64,000 nt of DNA from Streptomyces cyaneochromogenes (GTDB lineage: Bacteria; Actinomycetota; Actinomycetes; Streptomycetales; Streptomycetaceae): NCBI RefSeq assembly GCF_003963535.1, contig NZ_CP034539.1, forward strand, positions 4,402,001-4,466,000, written 5' to 3'. The notes beneath the pieces are model-generated. The model was not told the origin of the DNA. It worked only from the letters and a program-made list of their open reading frames with translations, and ran no database searches. Shown here piece after piece: positions 9,501-18,075 of the stretch (the first letter of the stretch is position 1; the number at the start of each line of letters is the position of its first letter). The position numbers were made by a program, and so were the translations under genes.

Positions 9501-9646
9501 GAGCCGGAATCCACTGAACGAGTTCTGCTGGTTCGCAGGACTGGCGCAAGGCCACGAAGATGTCCGTCGACGGCCATCCGATCGGCGGCGTGAGCGACTT
9601 GGCGAACCCGGTGTACCCGCCGGGCACGCGTGCGCGACCGCCGCCG

Positions 9647-10474
9647 TCAGGGCATCGGCCCATCCCCCAGGTCGGCCACGACGGCCGCGTGGTCGGACGG
9701 CCAGACGCCGTCGACCGGGCCGGCTCCCGCCCGTCGTACGCCGCGTACATGGCCCAGGCCGCCCGTCCCGGGTGGTCCCACGTGGATGTAGTCGATGCGC
9801 ACGCTCGGCTCCAGGCCGGTCGCGACGTACGGGTTCTCGCGGTCCCAGGTGGCGGAGGGCGCGTGCGGGTCGGCGTACTGCCAGGCGTCGAAGAAGACCT
9901 GGCCGGGGACGACCGGCGCGGTGCGGTGGCCGCCGAAGAGACGGATCTCGTCGGAGTCGGGCCAGGCGTTGAAGTCGCCGGTGACGATCGTCGGGAAGGG
10001 CGTGTCCCCGCGGTTCTCCCCGACGAACTCGGCGAGGGCGGTGACCTGGCGGCAGCGTACGGCCGAGCCGTGCAGGGCGGAGGTGAGGTGGGTGGTGAAG
10101 AAGGGGATGTCGTAGGAGGGGGTGGACAGGCGGGTGAAGAGGGCGAGGCGGCCGTCGTCGACGTCGGAGGGGGCCGGGAGGCGCAGGGTGCGCTGAGCGG
10201 CGACCGGCCAGCGGCTCAGTACCGCGTTTCCGATGTCGACCGTGGGGTCGCCGATCCGGCGGCGCCAGCGCTCGGGGGCGGGCGAGGGGGCCCACGCCCA
10301 GTGCATGCCGAGTTCGGTGGCCAGCCACTCGGCCTGGTTCTCGCCGTCGGCGGCCCACACCTCCTGCAGGCCCACGATGTCGGGGCGCAGGTCGCGCAGC
10401 TCGGCGAGGATGGCCTTCTGCCGGGCCTCCCAGGGGCCGAAGCGCCACCACAGGTTCCAGGTCACGACCCGCAT
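9647..10474 (-). CDS. Endonuclease/exonuclease/phosphatase (EEP) family protein
   Basis: 275 residues starting MRVVTWNLWW at the ATG at 10474. Diagnostic EEP motifs are present: GLQEVW (metal-binding Glu), TGDFNAWPDSDE (catalytic Asp/Asn) and the C-terminal PSDHAAV (catalytic His). No signal peptide, so it is probably cytoplasmic. The family contains nucleases, phosphodiesterases and sphingomyelinase-like phosphatases, and the sequence alone does not decide among them. Confidence 0.85.
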   Translation of the reverse strand: MRVVTWNLWWRFGPWEARQKAILAELRDLRPDIVGLQEVWAADGENQAEWLATELGMHWAWAPSPAPERWRRRIGDPTVDIGNAVLSRWPVAAQRTLRLPAPSDVDDGRLALFTRLSTPSYDIPFFTTHLTSALHGSAVRCRQVTALAEFVGENRGDTPFPTIVTGDFNAWPDSDEIRLFGGHRTAPVVPGQVFFDAWQYADPHAPSATWDRENPYVATGLEPSVRIDYIHVGPPGTGGLGHVRGVRRAGAGPVDGVWPSDHAAVVADLGDGPMP

Positions 10475-10595
10475 CGGCAGCCACCCGCTCTCGTCACGCC
10501 GCGTCGGGGACCATTGAAGCAACAGTTCGACCGTCGCGCCCTGATCCTCAGAACGAGACAGCGCAAGACAGTACGAGACAGGAGACGCACCCACC

Positions 10596-10991
10596 ATGTC
10601 CCGCCTCGCCGACCTCAGGTTCCGCGCCGCCACCACGTTCCAGCGCCACGTCGGCAATCCGGTCCTGCGCCGCCTCCCCCTCCAGACCGTCCTGGAGACC
10701 ACGGGCCGCGTCTCGGGCCGGCCCCGGCAGACACCGGTGGGCGGACGCCGGGTCGGTGACTCCTTCTGGCTGGTCTCGGAGTTCGGCGAGAAGTCGCAGT
10801 ACGTCCGCAACATCAAGGCCGATCCGCGGGTGCGGGTGCGCCTGCGGGGGCGCTGGCACAACGGCACGGCCCAACTGCTGCCGGACGACGACCCGGTCGC
10901 CCGCCTGCGCGGCCTGCCCCGCCTCAACAGCGCCGGGGTGCGGGCGTTCGGCACGCACCTGCTGACGATCCGGGTGGACCTCACCGACTGA
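10596..10991 (+). CDS. DDN-family deazaflavin (F420H2)-dependent nitroreductase/quinone reductase
   Basis: 131 residues of the split beta-barrel DDN family. Typical features are LETTGRVSGRPRQTPVGGRR, then a hydrophobic strand FWLVSEFGEKSQYVRNI and DPRVRVRLRGRWHNG. Members use F420H2 to reduce quinones or nitro compounds, often near the membrane. An AGGAG precedes the ATG. With fbiC and the LLM genes it adds to the F420-dependent enzymes in this window. A second family member is at 42776. Confidence 0.88.
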   Translation: MSRLADLRFRAATTFQRHVGNPVLRRLPLQTVLETTGRVSGRPRQTPVGGRRVGDSFWLVSEFGEKSQYVRNIKADPRVRVRLRGRWHNGTAQLLPDDDPVARLRGLPRLNSAGVRAFGTHLLTIRVDLTD

Positions 10992-11006
10992 CGCGTACGG
11001 CGCCGG

Positions 11007-11205
11007 TCACGCGGCCGGCGCCCGCTCGCACAGCTCCGTCACCAGCCGTACGAGAGCCTCCGGCGCCCGCAGCGTCGGGAAGTGGTCGCAGTCCGGCCGA
11101 CGGAGCAGCCGGCAGCCGGGGATCCGGGCCGCCATCTCCTCGTTGCAACGGATCACCTCGGGCTGGTCCTTTTCGCCGAGGAGGAGCGTGCAGGGAGGTC
11201 GAGTT
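11007..11205 (-). pseudogene. C-terminal remnant of an alpha/beta hydrolase
   Basis: About 65 residues match the end of an alpha/beta hydrolase. They show the acid-residue loop LLLGEKDQP and the catalytic-His region PDCDHFPTLRAPEAL, then a stop at 11007. Upstream, no nucleophile elbow, oxyanion region or plausible start is found in any frame. The N-terminal roughly 200 residues are missing. The break lies next to the toxin-antitoxin pair, which suggests that insertion of the module truncated the gene. The left coordinate is the stop; the right edge is approximate. Confidence 0.6.
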
Positions 11206-11292
11206 CGCCGAGCCGGTGAAGGCCCGGCGACCGGGCACACAGCCCAGCTCATTAGCCATACCCCCGGATGTTGAGGCTGATATGATGGGAGC

Positions 11293-11523
11293 ATGACGGT
11301 GAACATGACGATGAGCCTGCCCGATGACGTGGCTGCCTTCGTGAAGGCGAAGGGCAACGCATCGGCCTACACGGCTCGCATACTGCGTCGGCAGATGCTC
11401 TCCGAGGAACTGGAGAAGTCCGCGCGGGTGCGAGCCGAGGCCGGAATCGTGCCGACGATCGCAGAGCCCGCCGAAAGCGAGGAAGCCACCCTGGAGCGGT
11501 GGGGCCGGGTGGCAGGCCGGTGA
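11293..11523 (+). CDS. MazE/RHH-like antitoxin
   Basis: 76 residues. The N-terminal stretch TMSLPDDVAAFVKAKG...AYTARILRRQ looks like a short ribbon-helix-helix or MazE-like DNA-binding unit. The acidic C-terminus, rich in Glu and Ala, would be the toxin-binding tail. A GGGAG lies just before the ATG. Its stop overlaps the start of the downstream toxin (GTGA), the classic coupled antitoxin-toxin layout. It probably neutralises the MazF-like toxin and represses its own promoter. Confidence 0.78.
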   Translation: MTVNMTMSLPDDVAAFVKAKGNASAYTARILRRQMLSEELEKSARVRAEAGIVPTIAEPAESEEATLERWGRVAGR

Positions 11524-11819
11524 AGCGGGGGCACGTCTACGAACTGTCCTTCGCCGGAGGTCCCGCGCACGTCCTGGTGATCTCCTCCGATGCGCTCAAC
11601 ACCCAGAACAAGTCCGCGACCTGCGTGTTGATCTACCCACAGCAGGTGCGTGAGGCCACACTTGTGGACATCCCGGTCGATTCACCATCGGCAGGCACCA
11701 TCGTCCTCGGCGAGTTCCGCACACTGTCCGCTGTCCGCTTCACCGACGACCTGGGCCCCGTCAGCGAGCGGATCATGGAAGCAGTGGAGATCGGCCTCCG
11801 CGCCGTGTTCGACCTCTGA
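11520..11819 (+). CDS. PemK/MazF family toxin
   Basis: 99 residues from a GTG overlapping the antitoxin stop. The start KRGHVYELSF, the central HVLVISSDALN and the end GEFRTLSAVRFTDDLGPVSERIM follow the MazF/PemK beta-barrel pattern of ribosome-independent mRNA endoribonucleases. Target specificity cannot be read from the sequence. The pair sits between a broken hydrolase and the aldehyde dehydrogenase gene, consistent with recent acquisition. Confidence 0.82.
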   Translation: MKRGHVYELSFAGGPAHVLVISSDALNTQNKSATCVLIYPQQVREATLVDIPVDSPSAGTIVLGEFRTLSAVRFTDDLGPVSERIMEAVEIGLRAVFDL

Positions 11820-11839
11820 CCGGGGCGAGCGGACTCCCC

Positions 11840-13303
11840 TCATCCCGGCCACACGATCGCCTGCACCTCGCTGTACGCGTGCAGCGCGTACGACCCGACG
11901 TCCCGCCCGACCCCGCTCTTCTTGAACCCCCCGAACGGCGCCTCCATGTTGCGCCCGACGGTGTTCACCCCCACCCCGCCGGCCCGCAGCCGCCGGGCGA
12001 CCCGGAAGGCGCGGGCCACGTCGCCGGACCAGACGTAGTCGATCAGTCCGTAATCCGTGTCGTTGGCGAGGGCGATGCCCTCTTCCTCCTCGTCGAAGGG
12101 GATGACGGACACCACCGGCCCGAAGATCTCCTCCCGGGCGACCCGCATGTCGTTGGAGCAGTCCGCGAGAAGAGTCGGCGCGACGTAGAAACCCCGCTCG
12201 TACGGCGGCCGTTCACCCCCGGCCACCACCACCGCGCCCTCCTTGCGGCCCGCCTCCACGTACGACTCCACCCGGTCCCGGTGCTCCGCGGAGATCACCG
12301 GCCCGACGATCGTGGACGCCTCGCGCGGGTCCCCGACGGTCAACCGGCGTGCGTACGCGGCGAGTTGCTCGACCAGCCGGTCGTACACGCCCCGCTGGGC
12401 CAGCACCCGGGTGGGCGCGGTACAGATCTGCCCGCTGTAGAAGGAGAAGGTCGTGCCGATCCCGGCCACCGCCGACCCGAGATCGGCGTCGTCGAAGACG
12501 AGGGCCGCGCCCTTCCCCCCGAGCTCCATCAACTGGCGTTTCATGTCCCGTCCGCACGCCTCGGCGATGCGCTGCCCGACGGCCGTGGACCCGGTGAAGC
12601 TCACCATGTCGACGTCCCGGGAGCCGACGGCCGCCTCCCCCACCTCCACCGCCCGCCCGGAGACCACGTTCACCACACCCGCCGGCGCCCCCGCCGCCTC
12701 CAGCGCCTCCGCCATCCGGTAGACGGACAGCGGATCCTGCGGGGCGGGCTTCACGACCACGGTGTTGCCCATGGCAAGCGCGGGCGCGATCTTGCCCGCC
12801 GGATTGGCCCAGGGGTTGTTGTACGAGGTGACGCAGGCGACGACCCCGACGGGCTGCCGCACGGCCAGCGCGCCCATCACGCCCGCCTTCCCCATCGGCC
12901 CGGCCTCGTTGATCTGCGGCGGGATCGCCCACTCGGCGGGCTCCACGCGCGCGTACCGCCGGAACCGGGCGGCGCCGACGCCCACCTGCATGCCCCGGGC
13001 CGTTCCCATGGTCGCGCCGGTCTCGGCCTGGGCCAGTTCGGCGTACGGCGCGAGGTGGCCGTGGATGATGTCCGCCGCCCGCGCCAGCACGGCCGCCCGC
13101 TCCTCGGGCGCGGTACGCGACCACGGCCCGAAGGCCTCGCGGGCCGCGGCACAGGCCGCGTGCACCTGATCCCGCGAGGCCTCCGGAGCCCATCCGACGG
13201 TCTCCTCGGACGCCGGATCGATCACGGCGTAGTACCCGCCGTCCGGCTCCACCCACGAGCCCCCGACGAACAACCGCTGCCGATCGACCGCCTTGGAGCT
13301 CAC
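11840..13303 (-). CDS. NAD(P)-dependent aldehyde dehydrogenase
   Basis: 487 residues. All key aldehyde dehydrogenase motifs are visible: the Glu-bearing MELGGKGAALV, the catalytic Cys in SGQICTAPTRVLA, and the C-terminal MEAPFGGFKKSGVGRD. It oxidises an aldehyde to the acid with NAD(P)+. The GTG start at 13303 overlaps the stop of the upstream amidohydrolase gene, so the two are probably translationally coupled and act in one pathway. The longer frame to 13405 would overlap that gene by more than 100 nt. Confidence 0.9.
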   Translation of the reverse strand: MSSKAVDRQRLFVGGSWVEPDGGYYAVIDPASEETVGWAPEASRDQVHAACAAAREAFGPWSRTAPEERAAVLARAADIIHGHLAPYAELAQAETGATMGTARGMQVGVGAARFRRYARVEPAEWAIPPQINEAGPMGKAGVMGALAVRQPVGVVACVTSYNNPWANPAGKIAPALAMGNTVVVKPAPQDPLSVYRMAEALEAAGAPAGVVNVVSGRAVEVGEAAVGSRDVDMVSFTGSTAVGQRIAEACGRDMKRQLMELGGKGAALVFDDADLGSAVAGIGTTFSFYSGQICTAPTRVLAQRGVYDRLVEQLAAYARRLTVGDPREASTIVGPVISAEHRDRVESYVEAGRKEGAVVVAGGERPPYERGFYVAPTLLADCSNDMRVAREEIFGPVVSVIPFDEEEEGIALANDTDYGLIDYVWSGDVARAFRVARRLRAGGVGVNTVGRNMEAPFGGFKKSGVGRDVGSYALHAYSEVQAIVWPG

Positions 13304-15030
13304 CGTGTGGCCACCGTCCTGGTGTCCCGCCCCGAACGCAGCACCCGCCCCGGCACGGCCCCGCTCACCACGTCGTCGCGGATCGCCTCGACCCCGTTGA
13401 CCCACACGGCCCGCACCCCGATCGCCTTGGAGTCCAGCCGCGGACTGTCACCCGGCAGGTCGTGCACCAGGGTGGCCGTACCGGCATCGATCCGCTCCGG
13501 ATCGAAGAGGACGAGGTCGGCATGGAAGCCCTCCGCCACCCGCCCCCGCTCCCGCAGCCCGAAGAGCCGCGCGGGGTCGTCCGTCAGCATCTTGACGGCC
13601 TGCTCCAGGCTGGTGAGCCGGCGCCCGCGCAGACAGTCCCCGATGAACCGCGTCGTGTACGGCGCCCCGCACATCCGGTCCAGATGCGCCCCCGCGTCCG
13701 AGCCGCCCAGCATGACGTCCTCGTGCTGCCAGGCCTCGGCACGCAGCGCCCAGGACGCGGGGTCGTTGTCGGTGGGCATGGGCCACAGGACCGTACGCAG
13801 ATCGTCGGCGGCACAGATCTCCACCAGGCACTGGAAAGGTTCCTGCCCGCGCTCCTCGGCGATGTCCTCCACGACCCGCCCGCTCAGCCCGCGGTTGGCC
13901 TCGCTGTAGGTGTCGCCGATGACGTACCGCCCGAAGTTGGTCAGCCGCCGGAAGACACCCGCCTCCTTGGACCCGGCGTGCCGGAGCAGCTCCGCCCGCA
14001 CGTCCGGATCCCGCAGCCGGGCGATCCGCTCGGGCACGGGCAGCCCCAGGACCGGCCCCCAGCCGGGAATCAGGTTCAGCGCGCAGAAGGTGCCCAGCGA
14101 CATGTTCATCGGCGTGAGGATCGGCATGGTCAGCGCCACGACCCGCCCGCCCGCCTTGCGCGCCCGCTCACTCGCCAGCAACTGCCGGGGCACCCGCTCC
14201 GGAACCGCCGAGTCGATGGTCAGCACGTTCCAGTTGAGCGGCCGCCCGGCAGCGGCGCTCATCTCCACGAACAGCTCGATCTCGGCATCGCTGAACTGAT
14301 CCAGACACCCGGCGACGATCGCCTCGATCTGCGTCCCCTCGTGCTCCCCGACCGCCCTGGACAGCGCCAGCAGCTCCGCCGGACCGGCGTGCCGCGAGGC
14401 GACCGGCTTCCCGTCCCCGTCGGAGTGGGTGGACGACTGGGTGGTGGACAAGCCCCACGCCCCGGCGTCCATCGCGTCGTGCAGGAGGCTGAGCATGGCG
14501 GAGAGCTGCTCGCCGGTGGGCTGCCCACCGATCGCGTCCGGCCCCATGACGTACCGCCTGAGCGCACAGTGCCCCACCATGAACCCGGCGTTGACCGCGA
14601 TGCGCCCTTCAAGAGCGTCCAGATACTCCCCGAACGAACTCCAGCTCCAGGGCGCCCCCTCCTCGAGCGAGACCAGGGACATCCCCTCGACCTTGGACAT
14701 CATGCGACGCGTGTAGTCGGCGTCCTCGGGCCGGGCGGGATTGAGCGGCGCCAGCGTGAAGCCACAGTTCCCGCCAGCGACGGTCGTCACCCCGTGATTG
14801 AGGGACGGGGTCGCGTACGGATCCCAGAAGAGCTGGGCGTCGTAGTGGGTGTGGGGGTCGACGAAGCCGGGGGCGAGGACGAGACCGGAGGCGTCCTCGC
14901 TGGTCCGGGATTCCTCGGTGACCGAGCCGATGACGGCGATACGGCCGTCGCGTATCCCCACGTCGGCGGTGTAGGCAGGCGCGCCCGTGCCGTCGACGAC
15001 GGTCGCGCCTTTGATGAGGTGATCGAGCAT
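13300..15030 (-). CDS. Amidohydrolase, N-acyl-D-amino-acid deacylase (D-aminoacylase) type
   Basis: 576 residues. The N-terminal DGTGAPAYTADVGIRDGRIAVIG and PGFVDPHTHYDAQLFWDP, followed by GVTTVAGGNCGFTLAP, are the signature of the D-aminoacylase branch of the amidohydrolase superfamily. The metal ligands HTH and the later SDAGAHLD segment are in place. It should hydrolyse an amide or a cyclic amide. AGGAG lies 9 nt before the ATG. It forms an operon with the aldehyde dehydrogenase. Substrate unknown; neighbouring LLM and SDR genes with shared operators hint at a catabolic pathway. Confidence 0.85.
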   Translation of the reverse strand: MLDHLIKGATVVDGTGAPAYTADVGIRDGRIAVIGSVTEESRTSEDASGLVLAPGFVDPHTHYDAQLFWDPYATPSLNHGVTTVAGGNCGFTLAPLNPARPEDADYTRRMMSKVEGMSLVSLEEGAPWSWSSFGEYLDALEGRIAVNAGFMVGHCALRRYVMGPDAIGGQPTGEQLSAMLSLLHDAMDAGAWGLSTTQSSTHSDGDGKPVASRHAGPAELLALSRAVGEHEGTQIEAIVAGCLDQFSDAEIELFVEMSAAAGRPLNWNVLTIDSAVPERVPRQLLASERARKAGGRVVALTMPILTPMNMSLGTFCALNLIPGWGPVLGLPVPERIARLRDPDVRAELLRHAGSKEAGVFRRLTNFGRYVIGDTYSEANRGLSGRVVEDIAEERGQEPFQCLVEICAADDLRTVLWPMPTDNDPASWALRAEAWQHEDVMLGGSDAGAHLDRMCGAPYTTRFIGDCLRGRRLTSLEQAVKMLTDDPARLFGLRERGRVAEGFHADLVLFDPERIDAGTATLVHDLPGDSPRLDSKAIGVRAVWVNGVEAIRDDVVSGAVPGRVLRSGRDTRTVATR

Positions 15031-15070
15031 GACGTCAACTCCTCAACTCACGTGTGGGATATGCCGCTAA

Positions 15071-15120
15071 GGGGCGCGGGGAACTGCGCGACCAGCCCCC
15101 ACGAACCCGCAGCCGCCGAC
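15071..15120. repeat. Dispersed intergenic repeat, copy R2 (short form)
   Basis: GGGGCGCGGGGAACTGCGCGACCAG-type core between the amidohydrolase start and the end of the LLM gene. It matches the outer arms of R3 and R4 but lacks their inner hairpin. Confidence 0.5.
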
Positions 15121-15125
15121 GGCGA

Positions 15126-16244
15126 TCAAGCAGCGCTACGGAACCGCGAAGTCCGATGAACAGGATCCGTGTCGATCTTGGGAATGACGTGCTCCCCGAT
15201 CATCCGAATCGTCTGCAACGTCTCCTCCTTCGGCACCCCCACCGGCAACCCGAAACTCAACTGATCGGCCCCGGCCTGCTCCCACCGCTTGCACTGGCGC
15301 AGCACCTCGTCCGGATCCCCGCAGATCACGAGCTCCTCCTCGATGAGCAGCTCGACGAACTCCTCGGTGTACTCCGGCAGCGTCTCCGGCCACACCGGAA
15401 AGCCCTCGGGCCGCGGGAAGGTGTCGTGGTACCGGAACACGAGCGACGGCAGATAGTGCAACCCCCCGCTCGCCGCGATCCGCACGGCCTCCTCGTGCGT
15501 GGGCGCGCATATGGCGGTCGTCGTCACCATCACGTTGTCGTTGACGAAGTCCCCCACCGGCTCCGCGTCCACGATCGCCGTCTTGTACTGCTCCAGCACC
15601 CACTCCATGTCGGCGACCTTCTGCACGCTGAACCCGAGCACCCCGAGCCCCTTCTTCGCCGCCATGGCGTACGACGGCGGCGACCCGGCCGCGTACCACA
15701 TCGCGGGATGCGACTTCCCGTACGGCTTCGGCAGGACCTTGCGCGGCGGCAGCTGCCAGTGCTTGCCCTGGAAGCCGACGTACTCGTCCTGGAGCCACAT
15801 CTTGGGGAACTCGGCGATGGTCTCTTCCCAGATCTCCTTGGTGTGGTTCATGTCGGTGATCCCGGGCAGGAACCCGAGGATCTCGTGCGACCCGGCCCCC
15901 CGCCCGCTGCCGAACTCGAACCGGTTGCCGGTGAGATGGTCGAGCATGGCCACCTTCTCGGCGACCTTCACGGGGTGGTTGACCTGGGCGAGGGGGTTGA
16001 AGATCCCGGACCCCAGATGGATCCGCTCGGTCGCGTGGGCCAGATAGCCCAGGTAGACGTCGTTCGCCGAGAGGTGCGAGTACTCCTCCAGGAAGTGGTG
16101 CTCGGAGGCCCACGCGTACTTGAAGCCGGACTTGTCCGCCTGGATGACGTACTCGGTCTCCTCCATCAGCGCCTTGTGCTCGGCGAGCGGGTCGGTCTCG
16201 GCACGCTTGCCCACGTATCCCTGTACAAAGAGCCCGAATTCCAA
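15126..16244 (-). CDS. LLM class flavin-dependent oxidoreductase
   Basis: 372 residues of the bacterial luciferase-like monooxygenase family: MEFGLFVQGY at the N-terminus, YAWASEHHFLEEYSHLS, then AMLDHLTGNRFEFGSGRGAGSHE in the cofactor pocket. The start is a TTG at 16244, because an in-frame stop lies just upstream (16253) and a GGTGA precedes it. It probably oxygenates a hydrophobic substrate with FMNH2 or acts with F420. A perfect CTGACG-N3-CGTCAG operator lies 25 nt upstream. Confidence 0.88.
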   Translation of the reverse strand: MEFGLFVQGYVGKRAETDPLAEHKALMEETEYVIQADKSGFKYAWASEHHFLEEYSHLSANDVYLGYLAHATERIHLGSGIFNPLAQVNHPVKVAEKVAMLDHLTGNRFEFGSGRGAGSHEILGFLPGITDMNHTKEIWEETIAEFPKMWLQDEYVGFQGKHWQLPPRKVLPKPYGKSHPAMWYAAGSPPSYAMAAKKGLGVLGFSVQKVADMEWVLEQYKTAIVDAEPVGDFVNDNVMVTTTAICAPTHEEAVRIAASGGLHYLPSLVFRYHDTFPRPEGFPVWPETLPEYTEEFVELLIEEELVICGDPDEVLRQCKRWEQAGADQLSFGLPVGVPKEETLQTIRMIGEHVIPKIDTDPVHRTSRFRSAA

Positions 16245-16269
16245 GGAGGTTCACCGTCCCCAGTAGTTT

Positions 16270-16284
16270 CTGACGCTTCGTCAG
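16270..16284. promoter_or_regulatory. CTGACG-N3-CGTCAG operator, site A
   Basis: Perfect 6-3-6 inverted repeat (CTGACGCTTCGTCAG) upstream of the LLM gene at 15126-16244. One of ten related sites in the window; the spacing and location fit a TetR-type repressor. Confidence 0.75.
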
Positions 16285-16355
16285 ATTGCGATCTGCCGCC
16301 GACTGTGGCACCGGGCGCATGGATGGTCAATAGTTGACGAGCAGTCACATAGCGT

Positions 16356-17126
16356 TCAGATGACGGAGACCCCGGCCAGCCAGCCCCCGTCGATCACGAA
16401 CGGCTGCCCGGTGATGTAAGAGGAGTCCTCCGAGGTCAGGAACAACGCGAGCCGCGCCACCTCCTCCGGCTTCCCGATCCGGCCCAGCGGCACGAGCTTG
16501 CGGTAGAGCCCGTCGAGCGCCCTGGACGTCTCCTCGGCGTCCGCCCCCGGATCCAGCAGCGACGGGTTGGACATCGCGGTGTCGATGGCGCCTGGGCACA
16601 TCGCGTTGACGCGGATTCCGCGGGGCGCCAGCTCCAGGGCGGCGACCCGAGTGAGGCCGAGGATGGCGTGCTTGGTGGCGGAGTACGTCCCCACGGCCGC
16701 CATGCCGGTCACCGCGGTGTACGAGGCCGTGTTGACGATCGTGCCGCCGTCGACCATCTCCGGCGCGACGGTCTTGATGCCGAGGAAGCAGCCGACTTGG
16801 TTGACCCGTACGACCTGCATGAACTCATCGAGGGGCGTGTCCACGAGGGAGTTGAAGCGGAGGATGCCGGCGTTGTTGACCAGCCCGTCGACGTGACCGT
16901 GGGCCCTCCGTGCGGCGGCGACGGCGGCCTGCCAGTCGACCTCCCGGCCCACGTCAAGGTGGACGTACAGCGCGCCTATCTCCTCAGCGAGGGCCGCGCC
17001 CTGGTCGTCGAGCACATCGGCGACGACGACTTTCGCGCCCTCCGCGGCGAAGAGGCGCGCCTCCTGCTCCCCCTGTCCGCGCGCCGCCCCGGTGACGATG
17101 ACGACCCGTCCGTCGAGCTTGCCCAT
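16356..17126 (-). CDS. Short-chain dehydrogenase/reductase (SDR)
   Basis: 256 residues of a classical SDR. The Rossmann motif TGAARGQG is at about residues 12-19, NNAG follows mid-protein, and the catalytic YSATK comes next, with the Ser in the preceding NTASYTAV segment. It interconverts an alcohol and a ketone using NAD(P). The ATG at 17126 is preferred (AGGGG upstream) over one five codons earlier. A perfect CTGACG box lies 44 nt upstream. The next gene downstream is the LLM oxidoreductase, about 110 nt away. Confidence 0.9.
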   Translation of the reverse strand: MGKLDGRVVIVTGAARGQGEQEARLFAAEGAKVVVADVLDDQGAALAEEIGALYVHLDVGREVDWQAAVAAARRAHGHVDGLVNNAGILRFNSLVDTPLDEFMQVVRVNQVGCFLGIKTVAPEMVDGGTIVNTASYTAVTGMAAVGTYSATKHAILGLTRVAALELAPRGIRVNAMCPGAIDTAMSNPSLLDPGADAEETSRALDGLYRKLVPLGRIGKPEEVARLALFLTSEDSSYITGQPFVIDGGWLAGVSVI

Positions 17127-17170
17127 CACGGCCCCTCTCACACGGTGGACTCAGCATCGTAGCGCCATAC

Positions 17171-17185
17171 CTGACGATGCGTCAG
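17171..17185. promoter_or_regulatory. CTGACG-N3-CGTCAG operator, site B
   Basis: Perfect inverted repeat (CTGACGATGCGTCAG) 44 nt upstream of the SDR gene, in the divergent region with the secreted-protein operon. The right arm extends to CGTCAGAT. Confidence 0.75.
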
Positions 17186-17296
17186 ATGCAAGTCGGTCGG
17201 GCAATCTCAGGCGTTGCTGAGGCGAATCTCACGTGACTCACAAGTAGGGACGTTTGACCCTGTCGGTGCCGGTCAAGGGAATCCAAAATTCTGCTC

Positions 17297-18031
17297 ATGT
17301 CCAAGCGGAGACTGAAGAACAAGAAGATCCGGATTGTGGCGATCGGTTCGGCGCTCGCCACCGGCGGGGTCGTCATCGCGTTGCTGCCGTCGGCGAACGC
17401 TGCCGATGAGAAGACGCCGGAGCAGATCACGTCGATGTGCGAACGGTCTGCGGTGGTCAACGGAAAGCAGCAGTCGGTGAGTGATTTCGGTGGCGGTCTG
17501 GGAGACGGTTTCGCGGCCGACAACTGCGATTTCGTCGAGACGAAGTTCGAGACGTTCGACGGGCCCACCGAGAAGTCGTCCATCGATTTCCCGAACTGCG
17601 AGCCGAACGCCACCGAGCCGGCGAAGGTGTCCGTCACCTGGTCGGCGACGGCGGCCCAGGGCGAGGGCAAGTACACGTCGACCAAACAGGGCGCCGGTGG
17701 CGGCCTCTTCGGTTTTCTCAGCGGATCCTGGCAGTCGCACAAGGGAACGCTGGACATGACCGTCAGGTCGGCGACCGCCGGCGACACGGAACAGCGGGAA
17801 GTGCCGGCCGGCAAGGTGCTCCACATGGAGTTCACGCCGAAGATGCAGCGCATGACCGGTGAATGGCGGGTGCGGATCGACGCCCGCGAGGCGACGACCG
17901 TCACCAACGCCACTCCGGAGCAGAACTTCGTGGCCCCGGAGGTCGTCGAGGGCCCCGTCGTCCTGCCGGGCGCGGCGGGCGCCCCCGGTGTCGTGGACGG
18001 CACCTCCAAGGCCGTACTGGCCGACTGCTGA
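17297..18031 (+). CDS. Secreted hypothetical protein, possible beta-pore-forming fold
   Basis: 244 residues. A Sec signal is clear: basic MSKRRLKNKK, a hydrophobic core, then LLPSANAADE. The mature part has two cysteine-anchored blocks (around SMCERS and NCDFVETKFETF). A Thr/Ser-rich centre follows, then a REVPAGKVLHMEFTPKMQRMTGEW segment resembling the sheath strand of ETX/MTX2-aerolysin-like proteins; this last point is inference. Its sequence pattern is related to the next gene, 44 nt downstream, so the two form an operon of paralogues. Confidence 0.6.
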   Translation: MSKRRLKNKKIRIVAIGSALATGGVVIALLPSANAADEKTPEQITSMCERSAVVNGKQQSVSDFGGGLGDGFAADNCDFVETKFETFDGPTEKSSIDFPNCEPNATEPAKVSVTWSATAAQGEGKYTSTKQGAGGGLFGFLSGSWQSHKGTLDMTVRSATAGDTEQREVPAGKVLHMEFTPKMQRMTGEWRVRIDAREATTVTNATPEQNFVAPEVVEGPVVLPGAAGAPGVVDGTSKAVLADC

Positions 18032-18075
18032 ACCCCTGATCTCCCCTGACCTCGCACAATCCACAGGAGAACCCC

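Noticed and set aside
9501..9646. Possible terminator between the PHP hydrolase and EEP genes
   Set aside because: Only a short, weak GC hairpin is visible; not convincing enough to list.
7959..10484. 841-residue frame opposite the PHP hydrolase and EEP genes
   Set aside because: It covers several well-supported genes and reads as Arg-rich low-complexity sequence.
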